A stretch of DNA of 64,000 nucleotides from Geodermatophilus sp. DF01-2 (GCF_004571065.1 NZ_SPQN01000007.1:1-64000); one strand, 5' to 3'. Numbered from the stretch's first letter, positions 17,648 to 27,023 are shown. A program made the numbers and translations. Notes: a model not told the origin generated them from the letters alone.

Positions 17648-18339
17648 CGTCGAGGACCGGAGAGCGCCCGTTGCGATCGGCATCGCTTGTAATCAACGAT
17701 GTGAGCCTCTCTTTGGCGGGGAACCAGATACTCTCCGACGCAACCGCGGCTGTCTCTCGCGGCGACTACGTCACCGTTACTGGGCGGTCTGGTTCGGGGA
17801 AGAGCACTCTGTTGAATCTCATCGCCGGAAATCTCCGCCCCGACCGTGGCGTAGTCGAGATCAACGGCCGTGACCTCGCGCGACGGCGGGACCGTTTGCT
17901 GGCGCAACGAGGGGACATCGGATACGTCTATCAGACATCGCAGCTTGTAGCCTGGATGTCAGCGCTCGACAATGTGCTTCTCGGAATGCGTTATCAGGAC
18001 GTCAGTTCATCATCGAGGCTCAAGCGGGCCGAGCAGGCGTTGACACACGTGGGTTTGGCGCGGCGCGCCCATCATCGTCCGCATGAACTCTCGGGCGGCG
18101 AGCGGCAGCGGGTCTCTTTGGCTCGTGCTGTCGCACGTCGCCCCAGTCTCTTACTGGCAGATGAACCGACGGGCAACCTCGATGGAGCGACCGGAGCCGA
18201 GATTATCTCCGTGATCGAGTTGATGCGGCTGGACGCTGCCATCATCTTGGTTACACACGATTCTGCCTTGGCTGCCCGCGGAAGCCGTCGCTGGATTGTC
18301 GACTCCAGTCGACTTCACGAAGTGTCAGATGTTCAGTAA
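17644..18339 (+). CDS. ABC transporter ATP-binding protein (MacB/LolD type)
   Basis: 231 aa. Walker A GRSGSGKSTLL, Q loop in YVYQTSQLVAWMSAL, signature LSGGERQRVSLARA, Walker B LLLADEPTGNLDG and switch His in VTHDSA are all intact. Sequence type is that of FtsE/LolD/MacB exporters that drive mechanotransmission rather than classical transport. It overlaps the adaptor stop (ATGA) and runs 11 nt into the permease gene. Confidence 0.93.
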   Translation: MTSRTGERPLRSASLVINDVSLSLAGNQILSDATAAVSRGDYVTVTGRSGSGKSTLLNLIAGNLRPDRGVVEINGRDLARRRDRLLAQRGDIGYVYQTSQLVAWMSALDNVLLGMRYQDVSSSSRLKRAEQALTHVGLARRAHHRPHELSGGERQRVSLARAVARRPSLLLADEPTGNLDGATGAEIISVIELMRLDAAIILVTHDSALAARGSRRWIVDSSRLHEVSDVQ

Positions 18340-19468
18340 CTGGCCCCTCATCGAGGCTTTACGAATCTGCAGGGCACGGCCGAGAAGTAGCTCGACGAGT
18401 ATAGCCATGCTGCTGATTGCTGTGTGCACCATCATGCTCGTACCCTCACTGACGTCGGGCGCCGCTACCAAATTGCTCAGCGAGCTTGACGCTCTAGGAT
18501 CAGACGCTTGGTCCGTGACCCCGCAGCTCTTGCCCGGACAAGCGCCGCAACGGCTGGCTGATGGAACTCTGGAACGGGTTGCTGCCCTGCCGGGTGTCAC
18601 GTCGGTGACCTATGTCGTCGAGACGAACGCAACGGTGACGACATCCTTAGTCGATACGCGAGTCCAGCGCGTGCTCGTGGCCGGCGTTTCTTTCATGGGC
18701 AACCCCCGAATCAGCGAGGTGGTGACGGGGGAGCGCCGTGCAGTGCAGGGTTTGCCGTTTGCCGTCGTCGGCAGGGTGGCTGCCCAAGTGCTTGGTGTAG
18801 ATAGCCTGCCCGCCGTCATCTATGTCTCGGGGCAAGCGGTCAGGGTGACGGGCATCGCCGGTGACGATCCGCTCTTCCCACACTTGACCGACGCCGTTAT
18901 GGTCGATCCGACCTTCGCCCTCAGGCTTGACTCGGCTGGTGCGGCTGAAACGCTGGGGATTAGAGCGGAGGGCGTTCTCACGAACGACCTCATCCGTCGC
19001 GTTGTCGATCCGTTCGATGCGACCACGCTCGTCGTCGAGCGCCCGCCCGGCCTAGTTGAGGCCCGAGAGAAGTCAGGCGGGGTCTTGAGTGGGTTGGCGT
19101 TAGTTGGAAGCGTCACGGCGTTCGGTGCGGCTCTGATCGGAGTCGGTGTAACCATGACCGCGGCCGTCCGGCAGCGCAGTAGCGAGCTCGCCCTGCGGCG
19201 GGTGCACGGGGCCTCGCAATTCGCGATCATAAAGCTGATCGTCGCCGAGGCCGTCCTCTTGGGGCTGGTCGGCGGAGGTCTAGGAGTCGGCCTCGGGACC
19301 GGAACGTTTCGTATCGTCTGTCTCGTCAATGACTGGCCCTTCTTGTTCAACGGTGGGCTGGCCCTGGCAGGGATCGGCCTGTCATTGACTACCTGCCTTT
19401 TCGCATCACTAGTTCCTGCTGTCGTGGCGGTGAGGATGGAGCCGACGCGGGCGCTTGCAGTCGAGTAG
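18329..19468 (+). CDS. FtsX/MacB-type ABC permease
   Basis: 379 aa from ATG 18329. TM1 (STSIAMLLIAVCTIMLV) is followed by a large extracytoplasmic domain (about 45-245). Three C-terminal spans follow (LALVGSVTAFGAALIGVGVT; LIVAEAVLLGLVGGGLGVGL; LALAGIGLSLTTCLFASLVP). The coupling segment RQRSSELALRRVHGAS and the final PTRALAVE are typical of FtsX-like permeases. It pairs with the ATPase at 17644 and adaptor at 16484. The cargo is unknown. Confidence 0.9.
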   Translation: MFSNWPLIEALRICRARPRSSSTSIAMLLIAVCTIMLVPSLTSGAATKLLSELDALGSDAWSVTPQLLPGQAPQRLADGTLERVAALPGVTSVTYVVETNATVTTSLVDTRVQRVLVAGVSFMGNPRISEVVTGERRAVQGLPFAVVGRVAAQVLGVDSLPAVIYVSGQAVRVTGIAGDDPLFPHLTDAVMVDPTFALRLDSAGAAETLGIRAEGVLTNDLIRRVVDPFDATTLVVERPPGLVEAREKSGGVLSGLALVGSVTAFGAALIGVGVTMTAAVRQRSSELALRRVHGASQFAIIKLIVAEAVLLGLVGGGLGVGLGTGTFRIVCLVNDWPFLFNGGLALAGIGLSLTTCLFASLVPAVVAVRMEPTRALAVE

Positions 19469-20122
19469 CGCGGACGGCGCGCGCCTGTCCCGACGGGAGA
19501 TGGGCTCACGCGGGTGGTGGCCTCCCAGGAGCTACCCCACAACGCTTCGATGACGGGCAGCGCGCGGAAGTCACGTCCGGATAGCGGCCACGGGCGGTCA
19601 CCGCGGGCACCGCCTGAGGCATGACTGCGGCGCTGGGCCTGTCCGGCGACGCGTGCTCACTCCTGTGCATCAGCAGGGTCAGTGTCGGCTCTGCTCGCCG
19701 TCACAGACCTGTGACCGCGGTCAGCGGAAGGGGCCGGCAACCGCTCGCGGTCAGAGGGCGGCGGCGCCATGCGCACGAGTGAGTCTCACGGAACGACTCC
19801 CTTCGTTCGAGTGGGCGCAACGGTTATGGAGGATGGGACGGCCGATCAGCGGCTATGCGGTGATCGGCCAACGACCTCCGCCGCAGCACCTCGGTCGCAC
19901 AGAGGGGTGCGGACGCAGCCGGTCATCGGCATCTGACCGCGGCGCTCGCGGGCGCTGCAAGGCTGCGGCCCGGCTTATGTCGACGCGGGCTGCGACTGCC
20001 CCGGCAATCGGAAGGAGCCCGTTGACAGCCGGCGCCCGGGGTGAGGTGCCCGCGTGGCGATCAGCTCCCGTCCGTTGTGTCCGTCACCATGATGTTTCGT
20101 CGTGAACCGGAGGAGGTCGACG
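19469..20122. other. Gap of 650 nt without a clear gene
   Basis: Frames here lack ribosome sites and family motifs; an open frame at 19653-20105 looks incidental. The region ends in the ribosome site for the lipoprotein gene at 20123. Confidence 0.5.
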
Positions 20123-20890
20123 GTGGTCCGAGGTCGGGCGCTTGTGTGCGGATGGTCGGCCGCGGCCGTGCTGGGTCTCGTGGCCTGCACCGAGAACAGT
20201 CAGCCCCAGGCCGGCCCGCAGGCGTCGGTGTCGTCCGCGCGGTCGACGGCGTCGTCATTGTCGCCGGCGGCGCCCACGACGAGCGGCCCATCGCCGATGC
20301 CGTCCGCGGCCTCTTCGCCGGAGAAGTCGCTGCCAGTCACCGTGGACGCCGGGTACGCGGATGCGGTGGCGACCTTCGGCGCCGACGCGGTACAGGCAGC
20401 GTTGGCCGCCGATGCCCGCATCGCCCGCATCGCGCTGGCCGACTGCCATCTGTGGCAGACCGGAGAGGTCGATCCGGCGCTTCGCGGTCTGCTCGAGCCG
20501 GAGCTCCTTACCGAGATCGAAGCCGAGCTGGCGCGCCCTGACGGGTATCCGCGGACGCTACTGGCGCCGCTGCCCGATGACGACGGCAACGGCCACCGCC
20601 TTTCCGCCGCCGTCCGCGGCGGCTGCGACGCGAGCGCACCGCTGCAGCTGAACGTCGGCACCTTCACCATGAATGGTCCGCGGCTGGTCCTGCACGTCGA
20701 CCGCACCGGCGCCCAGCCTGCGCTTGTGGTCGGTGGTCACTTTGTCATGGACGTGACCCTCGGTGACGTGGGCGTCGCCGCAGGCCAGGACTGGCGGTTC
20801 ACCTCCGTTCCCGGTCCTGCCGGATGGCGGCTGGTGGGCGTGCAGACCGGTGGATCGCCTGTGAATTGGACGCTGCCGCTGCCCTCGTGA
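20123..20890 (+). CDS. Putative lipoprotein
   Basis: 255 aa. The N-terminus VVRGRALVCGWSAAAVLGLV ends in a lipobox (LVAC). A Ser/Thr/Pro/Ala-rich linker (about 30-75) leads to a folded domain with motifs DAVQAALAADARIARIALAD, CHLWQTGEVDPALRGLLEPE and a C-terminal beta-rich half (VVGGHFVMDVTLGDVGVAAG). No family is recognised. The GTG at 20123 is preferred because GGAGGAG lies 7 nt upstream. Its G+C content is close to the core's, unlike the genes on either side. Confidence 0.72.
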   Translation: MVRGRALVCGWSAAAVLGLVACTENSQPQAGPQASVSSARSTASSLSPAAPTTSGPSPMPSAASSPEKSLPVTVDAGYADAVATFGADAVQAALAADARIARIALADCHLWQTGEVDPALRGLLEPELLTEIEAELARPDGYPRTLLAPLPDDDGNGHRLSAAVRGGCDASAPLQLNVGTFTMNGPRLVLHVDRTGAQPALVVGGHFVMDVTLGDVGVAAGQDWRFTSVPGPAGWRLVGVQTGGSPVNWTLPLPS

Positions 20891-21697
20891 CTCTCGACCG
20901 CCCAGAGCGCGGCAACCTCCGTGCGGCGATCGACGCCCGTGCAGGAAGCGACGGGCATACCTGGAGCGGCAGCGCCACCCGCACAGCGTCGGCCGGCTAC
21001 CAGCGCGGTCCTGGGTCCCTGTGGCGTGGATTCCTCAGCAACGAGCGACGCAGAAGGCTCGGCCGGTCAGCGGGCGCTCGGTGTGTGAAGGACCCGACCG
21101 GACTCGGTGAAGGCGTCCAGCAACGACCGCTACGCGCGGACATACCTGCCCAGCTTGGGCCCTATCCCCGGATCTCCTCGGAGTAGCTCTTCCTGGCCAT
21201 GGTTCCTGGATCATCTCGCTTCCCCAGCAGATGCTGGATTCAGCGTGTCCAAGATCCGGGGTCAGGACCCCTTGACGTATTCGATCCGGCGCCCCCCTGT
21301 GCGTGCATCGGGCTCACCCTGCTCGACAGTGGTCGATGATGCACGGTAGGCAGCTCGCGACTTACGTCAACCCCCGTGACGCCGTCAGGTCGCAGAGTTC
21401 TAACATCCGCGTGTCGACCAACTGGTGGGACGCGACCGCCGCTCCAGCGGTGGCGGTGATGTATGGCTCCGGCGCACAGTGCGACACAGCTACGCAGAAA
21501 CCTGCACATCGCTGAAGGTCAAGTCGCGAGCAATGCTTGAAACCTGTGGATGAGCAAGAGCGTGGAGGGGGTCGTCGCCTCCCGACCATCCTCAAATAGG
21601 TCCCTCAAGCAAGGCCGGCGCGGCAACGCCGGTCGGAAAGGTACGACCCGGGCTCACCGTAGTTCCTGGAGCTGGTGACGGCGGCGAGCGCGCCGCG
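20891..21697. other. Gap of 800 nt without a clear gene
   Basis: No open frame with a convincing start, ribosome site or known motif. It leads into an IS256 fragment, so it may be decayed insertion sequence. Confidence 0.5.
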
Positions 21698-21907
21698 ACC
21701 GACGCTACCAATGGTGGCTCGCTGATCGATCAGATCGTGCAGGAGGGCGCCCGGCGGATGCTGATCGAGGCGTTGCAGGCCGGAGTAGAGGATTACATCG
21801 CCCGGTTCGCTGCCGACCGCGACGAGGCCGGGCGGCGGCTGGTGGTGCGCAACGGCTCGGCTCAGCCGCGCCAGGTGCTCACCCGCGCAGCCCTGATCGC
21901 GTCATAG
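21698..21907 (+). pseudogene. IS256-family transposase, N-terminal fragment
   Basis: The frame ending at TAG 21907 encodes SLIDQIVQEGARRMLIEALQ, then AGVEDYIARFAADRDEAGRR and LVVRNGSAQPR. This is the conserved N-terminal block of IS256 transposases (MULE-like superfamily). There is no in-frame start and the catalytic domain is absent, so it is a remnant about 70 codons long. Confidence 0.8.
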
Positions 21908-22455
21908 TCACCCACCGCCGACCAACACGGTGAGGACTACATTCCCCACCCAGCGGGACGTCACCGCCTGGAGATGGGCATGAAGCAGACCGCTCGCCCC
22001 GCAAGCCCGGACACTGGCAGGACCCGACGCGCGCCACCACGAGCCGTCGGTGTCGCGAGGTCGCGGCCACCCGGCCGAGCATGGCGGTCAGTTGTTCGTC
22101 AGCGGGAGGCGGGCACTCGACTTCCAGTCGCGCCCCCCTACAGAACCCGCACGCGGCGCGCCCGCAGCACCGGGGGGTCGATTCCGTCAGCGGTGGAGCC
22201 CCTCGAAGGACCAGCGGATAGATCTTGCTGGAGGCACGTTGCGGGGAAGCGGGCAGCCCTGACCTCGCATACAACGGCCGGGTGTGACGCCTGAGGCTCA
22301 TGGTGCGCCTGCGACATCGCGCCGCGAATCAAATCCCTAACCTTCTGCTTCCAGGGTGTCACGTAGCGCTATCTTCAACGCGCTCGCGGCTCCTGCTGCC
22401 ACATCGCCGGTTGAGCACCCCGCGTCCTGAGAAAAGACCAGAAGGAGACTGCGCG
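21908..22455. other. Gap of 550 nt upstream of the DUF1906 gene
   Basis: No supported gene. It ends in the AGAAGGAGA ribosome site of the gene at 22456. Confidence 0.5.
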
Positions 22456-24870
22456 TTGGATCAGATGGTCTTGGCCGCCCAACAATGGGTGAACCGCACC
22501 TACAGCGGTCGTGTGGGATACGTTGCCTGCCCGGAGAATGGGAAGACGGGCTGGTCGACCATGTATTCGCTTACGCGGGCGCTCCAGCTGGAGCTCGGCA
22601 TCACCGCAACGTCCGACTCCTTTGGCCCCACGACGCTCAGCAAGCTGCAAGCGAGAGGCAACGTTGGTCCCGGCGACCCAAAGCCCAACATCGTGAGCAT
22701 CGCACAGTCGGCCTTTTACTGCAAGGGATACGCGCCTGGTGGCATCACCGGACAGTTCGGCCCAGGGACCAGCTTCGCTGTTCATTCGATGATGCGCGAC
22801 ATGGGCCTGCAGGACTACGATAACGGCACCCTCCAGCCAAAAGTATATAAGGCTCTGCTCACCATGGATGCCTACGTCGTGGTCTCTGGGGGAACGGCAG
22901 ACATCCGCGCCATCCAGCAGTGGCTGAACGGCCGCTACTGGCTCAAGTCGACCTTCTTCGTCAGCCCCTGCGACGGTCTGTACACCCGCGACGTCCAAAA
23001 GGCGCTCATGAGGGCCATACAGTACGAGCTCGGCATTCCCGAGGCCTCGGTTAATGGCAACTTCGGGCCGAGCACGCAAGAAGGGCTAAAACAAAAGTCT
23101 GTTTACCCTGGCCACTCTGGCATTTTCGTCCAGCTCTTTTCAGCCGCCTGCGTTTTTAACAGCCCCGTCACGATGGGGTATAACAACACCTACACGACGA
23201 CCTGGCGATCGACCTTCGATCCGACCCTGCAGGCCTTCGTGCGTGCCTTCCAGGAGTTTTCGGCGCTGCCGCGCGCTGGCCGCATGATGCGGGACCCTGA
23301 CACCGGACAGGCGGTGTACAACGGATACGGCGATTACGACACCTGGGCACAGCTCCTTGTGTCGATGGGTAATGCTGACCGGACGGAGGTCTATGCCTGC
23401 GATACTCGCTTCCACATCTCGGTGTCGCGAGCCGTCGCGTTGAAGGAAGCCGGGTATGAAGTAGTCGGCCGCTACCTGGACGAGCCGCCGGATAGCTCCT
23501 TGAACAAGGAAATCCAGGATGGCGAGCTCGAGGCCATCTTCGCCGGCGGGCTGCGAGTCTTCCCGATTTGGCAGATGCACGGACGAAACCTGACGGACTT
23601 TCTTTATGGCAAGGGGCAAGAGCACGGAGCCAGGGCTCACGAGCGGGCCTTGCAGTACGGCTTCAACCGCGGGACAGTCATCTACTTCGCCGTTGACTAC
23701 GACGCCACAGACGAACAAATCTCCAGCCACATTGTCCCCTACTTCCGGGGGGTTCAGTCAGGCCTTGCAGAGAAGGGACGACGTTACGTGGCCGGAGTTT
23801 ACGGCTCGCGCAACGTGTGCACCCGCGTAAGCAACGAAGCCGCCGCCCGCTACTCGTTCGTCTCCGGCATGTCCTACGCCTTCTCCGGTAACCTAGGCTT
23901 TTCGCTGCCGAGCAACTGGAGCTTCAATCAGATCAAAGAGTTCAAGTTCACGAACGGATCTGACGCATTCGACCTCGACCGCACTGTTCGGCGGCCGAAC
24001 AGCGACATGGGCGCGGGACGGGAAGACATTAACGGACAAGCGTCCGAGCTGGACGAGTTTCTGCAATACATCGATGACCTCTACGCCGCCGCCGTGCGGT
24101 ATCAGGCGGCGTACCCCAATGCTTCATCCGACACCAACCTTCTCGTGTTGGACTGGCTGCGGTCTCCAAACTACACAGGAATTCAGAAGGGTTGGGATAT
24201 CCTCATCCAACCCGCTTCAGACCACTGGCGGGGCTGGGCCACGGACAATGCGCCGCAAAAGCGGCACAGCTTCACCGATCCAGCATACGGTTTCTCCGTA
24301 AACATCGATCACCTCGCCGCCACGGCACGAGTCATCCTCACGCAAGGCACGGGGGCGGGCACCGCGGCCGACCGCGGCGACTTCGGCGGGTGGGGTGGCG
24401 ACCTCACCACTCTGTACGCGCAGTGGCAGAACGCTGAGGCGTCCTACGCCTCAGGCTATGCCTTCTGCATGGAACGCCTCGCCCGCCCAACCGTGGACTC
24501 GTCGTTCAGCTTTCCGGACATGATCGAAGACGTCGACGGCCACCTTCTTGGTTCACAGATAAGGACCGGCGGCAAGTTCAACGAAGAGCTCCGCCGCCAC
24601 CTCAAAGGTGATGGCGCCAGGACGCGCTTCCGCCAGTTCTGGAACGATCGCTTCGGTGGCAGTCGCGCGACATGCGTCGGCGCGGCGAGGAGCATGCTCA
24701 CCGACGGCGGCATAGACGTTGTTCTGGACGGCATCAGGGACGGGGCCGTGTTGTACACCGCCGGCCCGAACACGCTCGTGCCTCAAATGTTACCCGCCTA
24801 CAAGCTTGATCCCTACCTGGAGGGCTTTGCCGACACGCTTATTCGCTTGGTCGACGTAGAGTCTGCCTAA
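22456..24870 (+). CDS. Large protein with peptidoglycan-binding-like repeats and a DUF1906 glycoside-hydrolase-like domain
   Basis: 804 aa. Residues 1 to about 300 hold repeated peptidoglycan-binding-like units (ALQLELGITATSDSFGPTTL; AIQYELGIPEASVNGNFGPS). Residues about 311-515 match DUF1906, the Rv2525c-like TIM-barrel family related to GH25 lysozymes (HISVSRAVALKEAGYEVVGR; VIYFAVDYDATDEQI; VAGVYGSRNVC). The C-terminal 290 residues are unfamiliar and mostly helical. TTG 22456 is chosen because AAGGAG lies 8 nt upstream; ATG 22465 is the alternative. No signal peptide is visible, so the protein either leaves by a non-Sec route or acts after lysis. G+C is clearly below the core. It precedes a small membrane protein gene and a Tat-exported wall-peptidase homologue. 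Confidence 0.85.
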   Translation: MDQMVLAAQQWVNRTYSGRVGYVACPENGKTGWSTMYSLTRALQLELGITATSDSFGPTTLSKLQARGNVGPGDPKPNIVSIAQSAFYCKGYAPGGITGQFGPGTSFAVHSMMRDMGLQDYDNGTLQPKVYKALLTMDAYVVVSGGTADIRAIQQWLNGRYWLKSTFFVSPCDGLYTRDVQKALMRAIQYELGIPEASVNGNFGPSTQEGLKQKSVYPGHSGIFVQLFSAACVFNSPVTMGYNNTYTTTWRSTFDPTLQAFVRAFQEFSALPRAGRMMRDPDTGQAVYNGYGDYDTWAQLLVSMGNADRTEVYACDTRFHISVSRAVALKEAGYEVVGRYLDEPPDSSLNKEIQDGELEAIFAGGLRVFPIWQMHGRNLTDFLYGKGQEHGARAHERALQYGFNRGTVIYFAVDYDATDEQISSHIVPYFRGVQSGLAEKGRRYVAGVYGSRNVCTRVSNEAAARYSFVSGMSYAFSGNLGFSLPSNWSFNQIKEFKFTNGSDAFDLDRTVRRPNSDMGAGREDINGQASELDEFLQYIDDLYAAAVRYQAAYPNASSDTNLLVLDWLRSPNYTGIQKGWDILIQPASDHWRGWATDNAPQKRHSFTDPAYGFSVNIDHLAATARVILTQGTGAGTAADRGDFGGWGGDLTTLYAQWQNAEASYASGYAFCMERLARPTVDSSFSFPDMIEDVDGHLLGSQIRTGGKFNEELRRHLKGDGARTRFRQFWNDRFGGSRATCVGAARSMLTDGGIDVVLDGIRDGAVLYTAGPNTLVPQMLPAYKLDPYLEGFADTLIRLVDVESA

Positions 24871-24951
24871 CGAGTCGGCACGACTGAAGATCCGCAGGAC
24901 GGCGCTCAGCCCGGCTTGTGCGCGAGAGACAACGAAGGGTTCGCATTCGCG

Positions 24952-25266
24952 ATGTCTACACGCGCGTGGCGCACGACCACCGGATGGCTAGTTGCCATCT
25001 GGGGACTGTGGATCATTATGGGGTTTGTTCACGTCCTTCAATGGAACAAGGAAGAAGTGTGCGAGTTCATACACGAGCAGCAGTATGACCCAGAGGTGGG
25101 CCAGGCGGTGCAGCTATTCCCACTGTCGAACAAATGCAACGCCGAGTATGACCTGATGCCTCCGTACGTTAATCCCGGCATCGTGGCGTTGACCGTCTTG
25201 GTCGTTCTATCTCTGTACTTCTACCGTCGAGCAGTGGCAAGGGAGCGAGCCGACAGTGCTGAGTGA
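24952..25266 (+). CDS. Small two-span membrane protein
   Basis: 104 aa. TM1 is WLVAIWGLWIIMGFVHVL and TM2 VALTVLVVLSLYFYRR. The roughly 50-residue loop between them has two Cys (EEVCEFIHEQ, NKCNAEYD) that could form an external disulfide. The ATG at 24952 gives MSTRAWRTTTGW; the ribosome site is weak. The stop overlaps the start of the next gene by 11 nt, so the two are coupled. No family is recognised. Position suggests it anchors or helps the M15-like protein. Confidence 0.7.
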   Translation: MSTRAWRTTTGWLVAIWGLWIIMGFVHVLQWNKEEVCEFIHEQQYDPEVGQAVQLFPLSNKCNAEYDLMPPYVNPGIVALTVLVVLSLYFYRRAVARERADSAE

Positions 25267-25966
25267 GAGCTTTACCGAAGGCCGCAGGTCGAGCGCGTCG
25301 CGGCGCCAGTTTCTTCTGGGAGGCCTAGGCGTCGTCGGCACGGCGACCCTGCTGATGGCTCGCGCTGAGCCAGCGGCCGCCGCACCGCCCGTAGCTGACA
25401 AGGGGCCGAGCCCCTGGCGCAAACAGACTTCGGCGAACGGGTGGCCAATCCTCAACGCGGCATCGCAACAGACCATTGAGGGCGCCAATGCCGTCTCAGT
25501 CGCGATTGCTGAGGGAGATGCGGCCATCATACTATGCCACGTCGTCAGACGCTTCCACTATGACATTGACGCCCTTCGCCAGGGTGACGTCTTAGGTCAC
25601 AGCACCGAGCGTCTCGTAGCTCAGGAGTACGAGTCGAACTACTTATCGGGCACCGCCATAGCCATCCGCCCAGGGTCGTATCCGGCCGGCGTCGCTGGGG
25701 GACTCTTCGCCAACGAGTTGGTTGTCGTCCGTGACATATTGGCCGAGTGCGGAGGCGTTGTGCGCTGGGGAGGCGATGAAGCCGTGCCCAAGGAGAGTCA
25801 CTTCCAGATCGACTATGGTCCCGGGGCCCGGGAGGTCAAGGACCTGGCAGCTACGATTAGGGGCTGGAATGAGACGCCCGGCGCTGGCGCGGGAGCGGTC
25901 AACGCTTTTGAAGCTGGTCGGCGTCGGGCCGCAGAGGCCATGGAGAAGCGCCAGAAGCAGGACTAG
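25256..25966 (+). CDS. Tat-exported M15 peptidase-like protein with degenerate zinc site
   Basis: 236 aa. A twin-arginine signal is clear: S15-R16-R17-Q-F-L, hydrophobic LLGGLGVVGTATLL, cleavage near AEPAAAA. The rest aligns by eye with actinobacterial D-Ala-D-Ala carboxypeptidases of family M15 (GWPIL start, VVRRFHYDID, ILAECGGVVRWGGD, SHFQI). The usual SxHxxGxAxD zinc motif reads SNYLSGTAIAI, so the His is Y129 and the Asp is A136. Only H182 of the third ligand motif remains. It should therefore not be an active zinc peptidase; a wall-binding or scaffolding role is possible. Coupled to the membrane protein before it. Confidence 0.8.
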   Translation: MLSESFTEGRRSSASRRQFLLGGLGVVGTATLLMARAEPAAAAPPVADKGPSPWRKQTSANGWPILNAASQQTIEGANAVSVAIAEGDAAIILCHVVRRFHYDIDALRQGDVLGHSTERLVAQEYESNYLSGTAIAIRPGSYPAGVAGGLFANELVVVRDILAECGGVVRWGGDEAVPKESHFQIDYGPGAREVKDLAATIRGWNETPGAGAGAVNAFEAGRRRAAEAMEKRQKQD

Positions 25967-25978
25967 CACGACGGCTTA

Positions 25979-27023
25979 GAGACTGTCTTGTAATTGATCG
26001 CTCACGCCGCCAGTCGGCCTTCGATGGTCAGGCGGCGGTGGGCTTGGCGTTCGGTGGCGTTGCTCCAGGCGACGTTCTGGCCGGCCAGCCGGGTGGCCAT
26101 GAGTCGGATCATGGCGGTCTTGACCATCGTCTCCGAGGTGGTGGTCAGCCGCTCGTAGTCGCGGGCCAGCCGCCGATTGCGGACCAGCCAGCCGAAGGTG
26201 CGCTCGACCACCCAGCGGCGGGCCAGCACCTGGAAGCCCTTGACCGCGTCGTTGCGCTTCACGATCGCGACCAGCAGGCGCAACTTGTCCCTGGCCCAGT
26301 CCAGCAGGCCCGCGTCGACGCGGTTGGCGTAGCCGCCGTCGGCCCAAACCAGCGCGATCGTGGGAAAGCGGTCGGCCAGCCGTTGCAGGATCGCCTTGCC
26401 GCCGGCGCGGTCTTGCACGCTGGCCGCGGTGACCATCACCACCAGCAGTAGACCGAGGGTGTCGACCACGATGTGCCGCTTGCGGCCGGTGGTCTTCTTG
26501 CCCGCGTCGAATCCGCGGGCCTCGCCGCCCTCGCTGCTCTTGACCGACTGGGCGTCGAGCACTCCGGCCGTGGGGTTCGGATCTCGTCCGGCGGCCATCC
26601 TGACCTGCGCGCGCGGCTGGTCGTGCACCGCGTCCCAGGTGCCGTCGGCTTCCCAGGTGCGGTACCAGCGGTAGGCCGTCGACCACGGCGCCAGGTCGTG
26701 CGGCACCATCCGCCACTGGCAGCCGGTGCGCAGCACGTAGAAGATCGCGTTCAGGACCAGCCGGTTGTCATACACCCGGGGCCGGCCGGCCCGGTGCGGA
26801 TCATGGGTCGGGAACAGCGGCTCGAGCACCGACCACAGCTCGTCGGTGATGCTGGAGGGATAGTCTCGTGCGGCGTCGTCCCCGCCGCTGGCGCGCTTGG
26901 TCACACAACGCACCGTGGCGGGGACGACCTCCGCTTCCAGGTGCCACGCCGACCGCGCACGAGACCGCCCTCACCCGCGCTGGGTCATCACTCATCGCAG
27001 CGGATCGATTACAGGACAGTCTC
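25979..27023. mobile_element. Complete IS5-family insertion sequence
   Basis: 1045 bp. The left end GAGACTGTCTTGTAATTGAT and the reverse complement of the right end, GAGACTGTCCTGTAATCGAT, match at 18 of 20 positions. TTA at 25976-25978 is repeated at 27024-27026 as a target duplication. It holds one full transposase gene. It inserted 10 nt after the M15-like gene without breaking it. Confidence 0.9.
26002..26913 (-). CDS. IS5-family transposase
   Basis: 303 aa DDE transposase in one frame. The N-terminal helix-turn-helix part is ITDELWSVLEPLFPTHDPHR and GRPRVYDNRLVLNAIFYVLR. The catalytic residues are seen in LDAQSVKSSEGG (first Asp), WADGGYANRV (second Asp) and VVERTFGWLVRNRR (Glu). The GTG at 26913 gives VRCVTKRAS; a shorter form could begin at the GTG 26904. 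It is intact with both terminal repeats, so it is probably active. Confidence 0.95.
   Translation of the reverse strand: MRCVTKRASGGDDAARDYPSSITDELWSVLEPLFPTHDPHRAGRPRVYDNRLVLNAIFYVLRTGCQWRMVPHDLAPWSTAYRWYRTWEADGTWDAVHDQPRAQVRMAAGRDPNPTAGVLDAQSVKSSEGGEARGFDAGKKTTGRKRHIVVDTLGLLLVVMVTAASVQDRAGGKAILQRLADRFPTIALVWADGGYANRVDAGLLDWARDKLRLLVAIVKRNDAVKGFQVLARRWVVERTFGWLVRNRRLARDYERLTTTSETMVKTAMIRLMATRLAGQNVAWSNATERQAHRRLTIEGRLAA

Noticed and set aside
19653-20105. 150-codon frame before the 20123 lipoprotein
   Set aside because: No ribosome site, no signal or domain, Arg/Gly-rich throughout, and overlapping the upstream region of a better gene.
21255-21272. GGGGTC/GACCCC inverted repeat as a terminator
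   Set aside because: A 6-bp stem with a 2-nt loop and no gene to end; likely chance.
21879-22301. Minus-strand frame with a PPPADEQLTAMLGRV segment resembling a transposase end
   Set aside because: Only about 20 residues look familiar, with no start site or catalytic residues; not enough to call.
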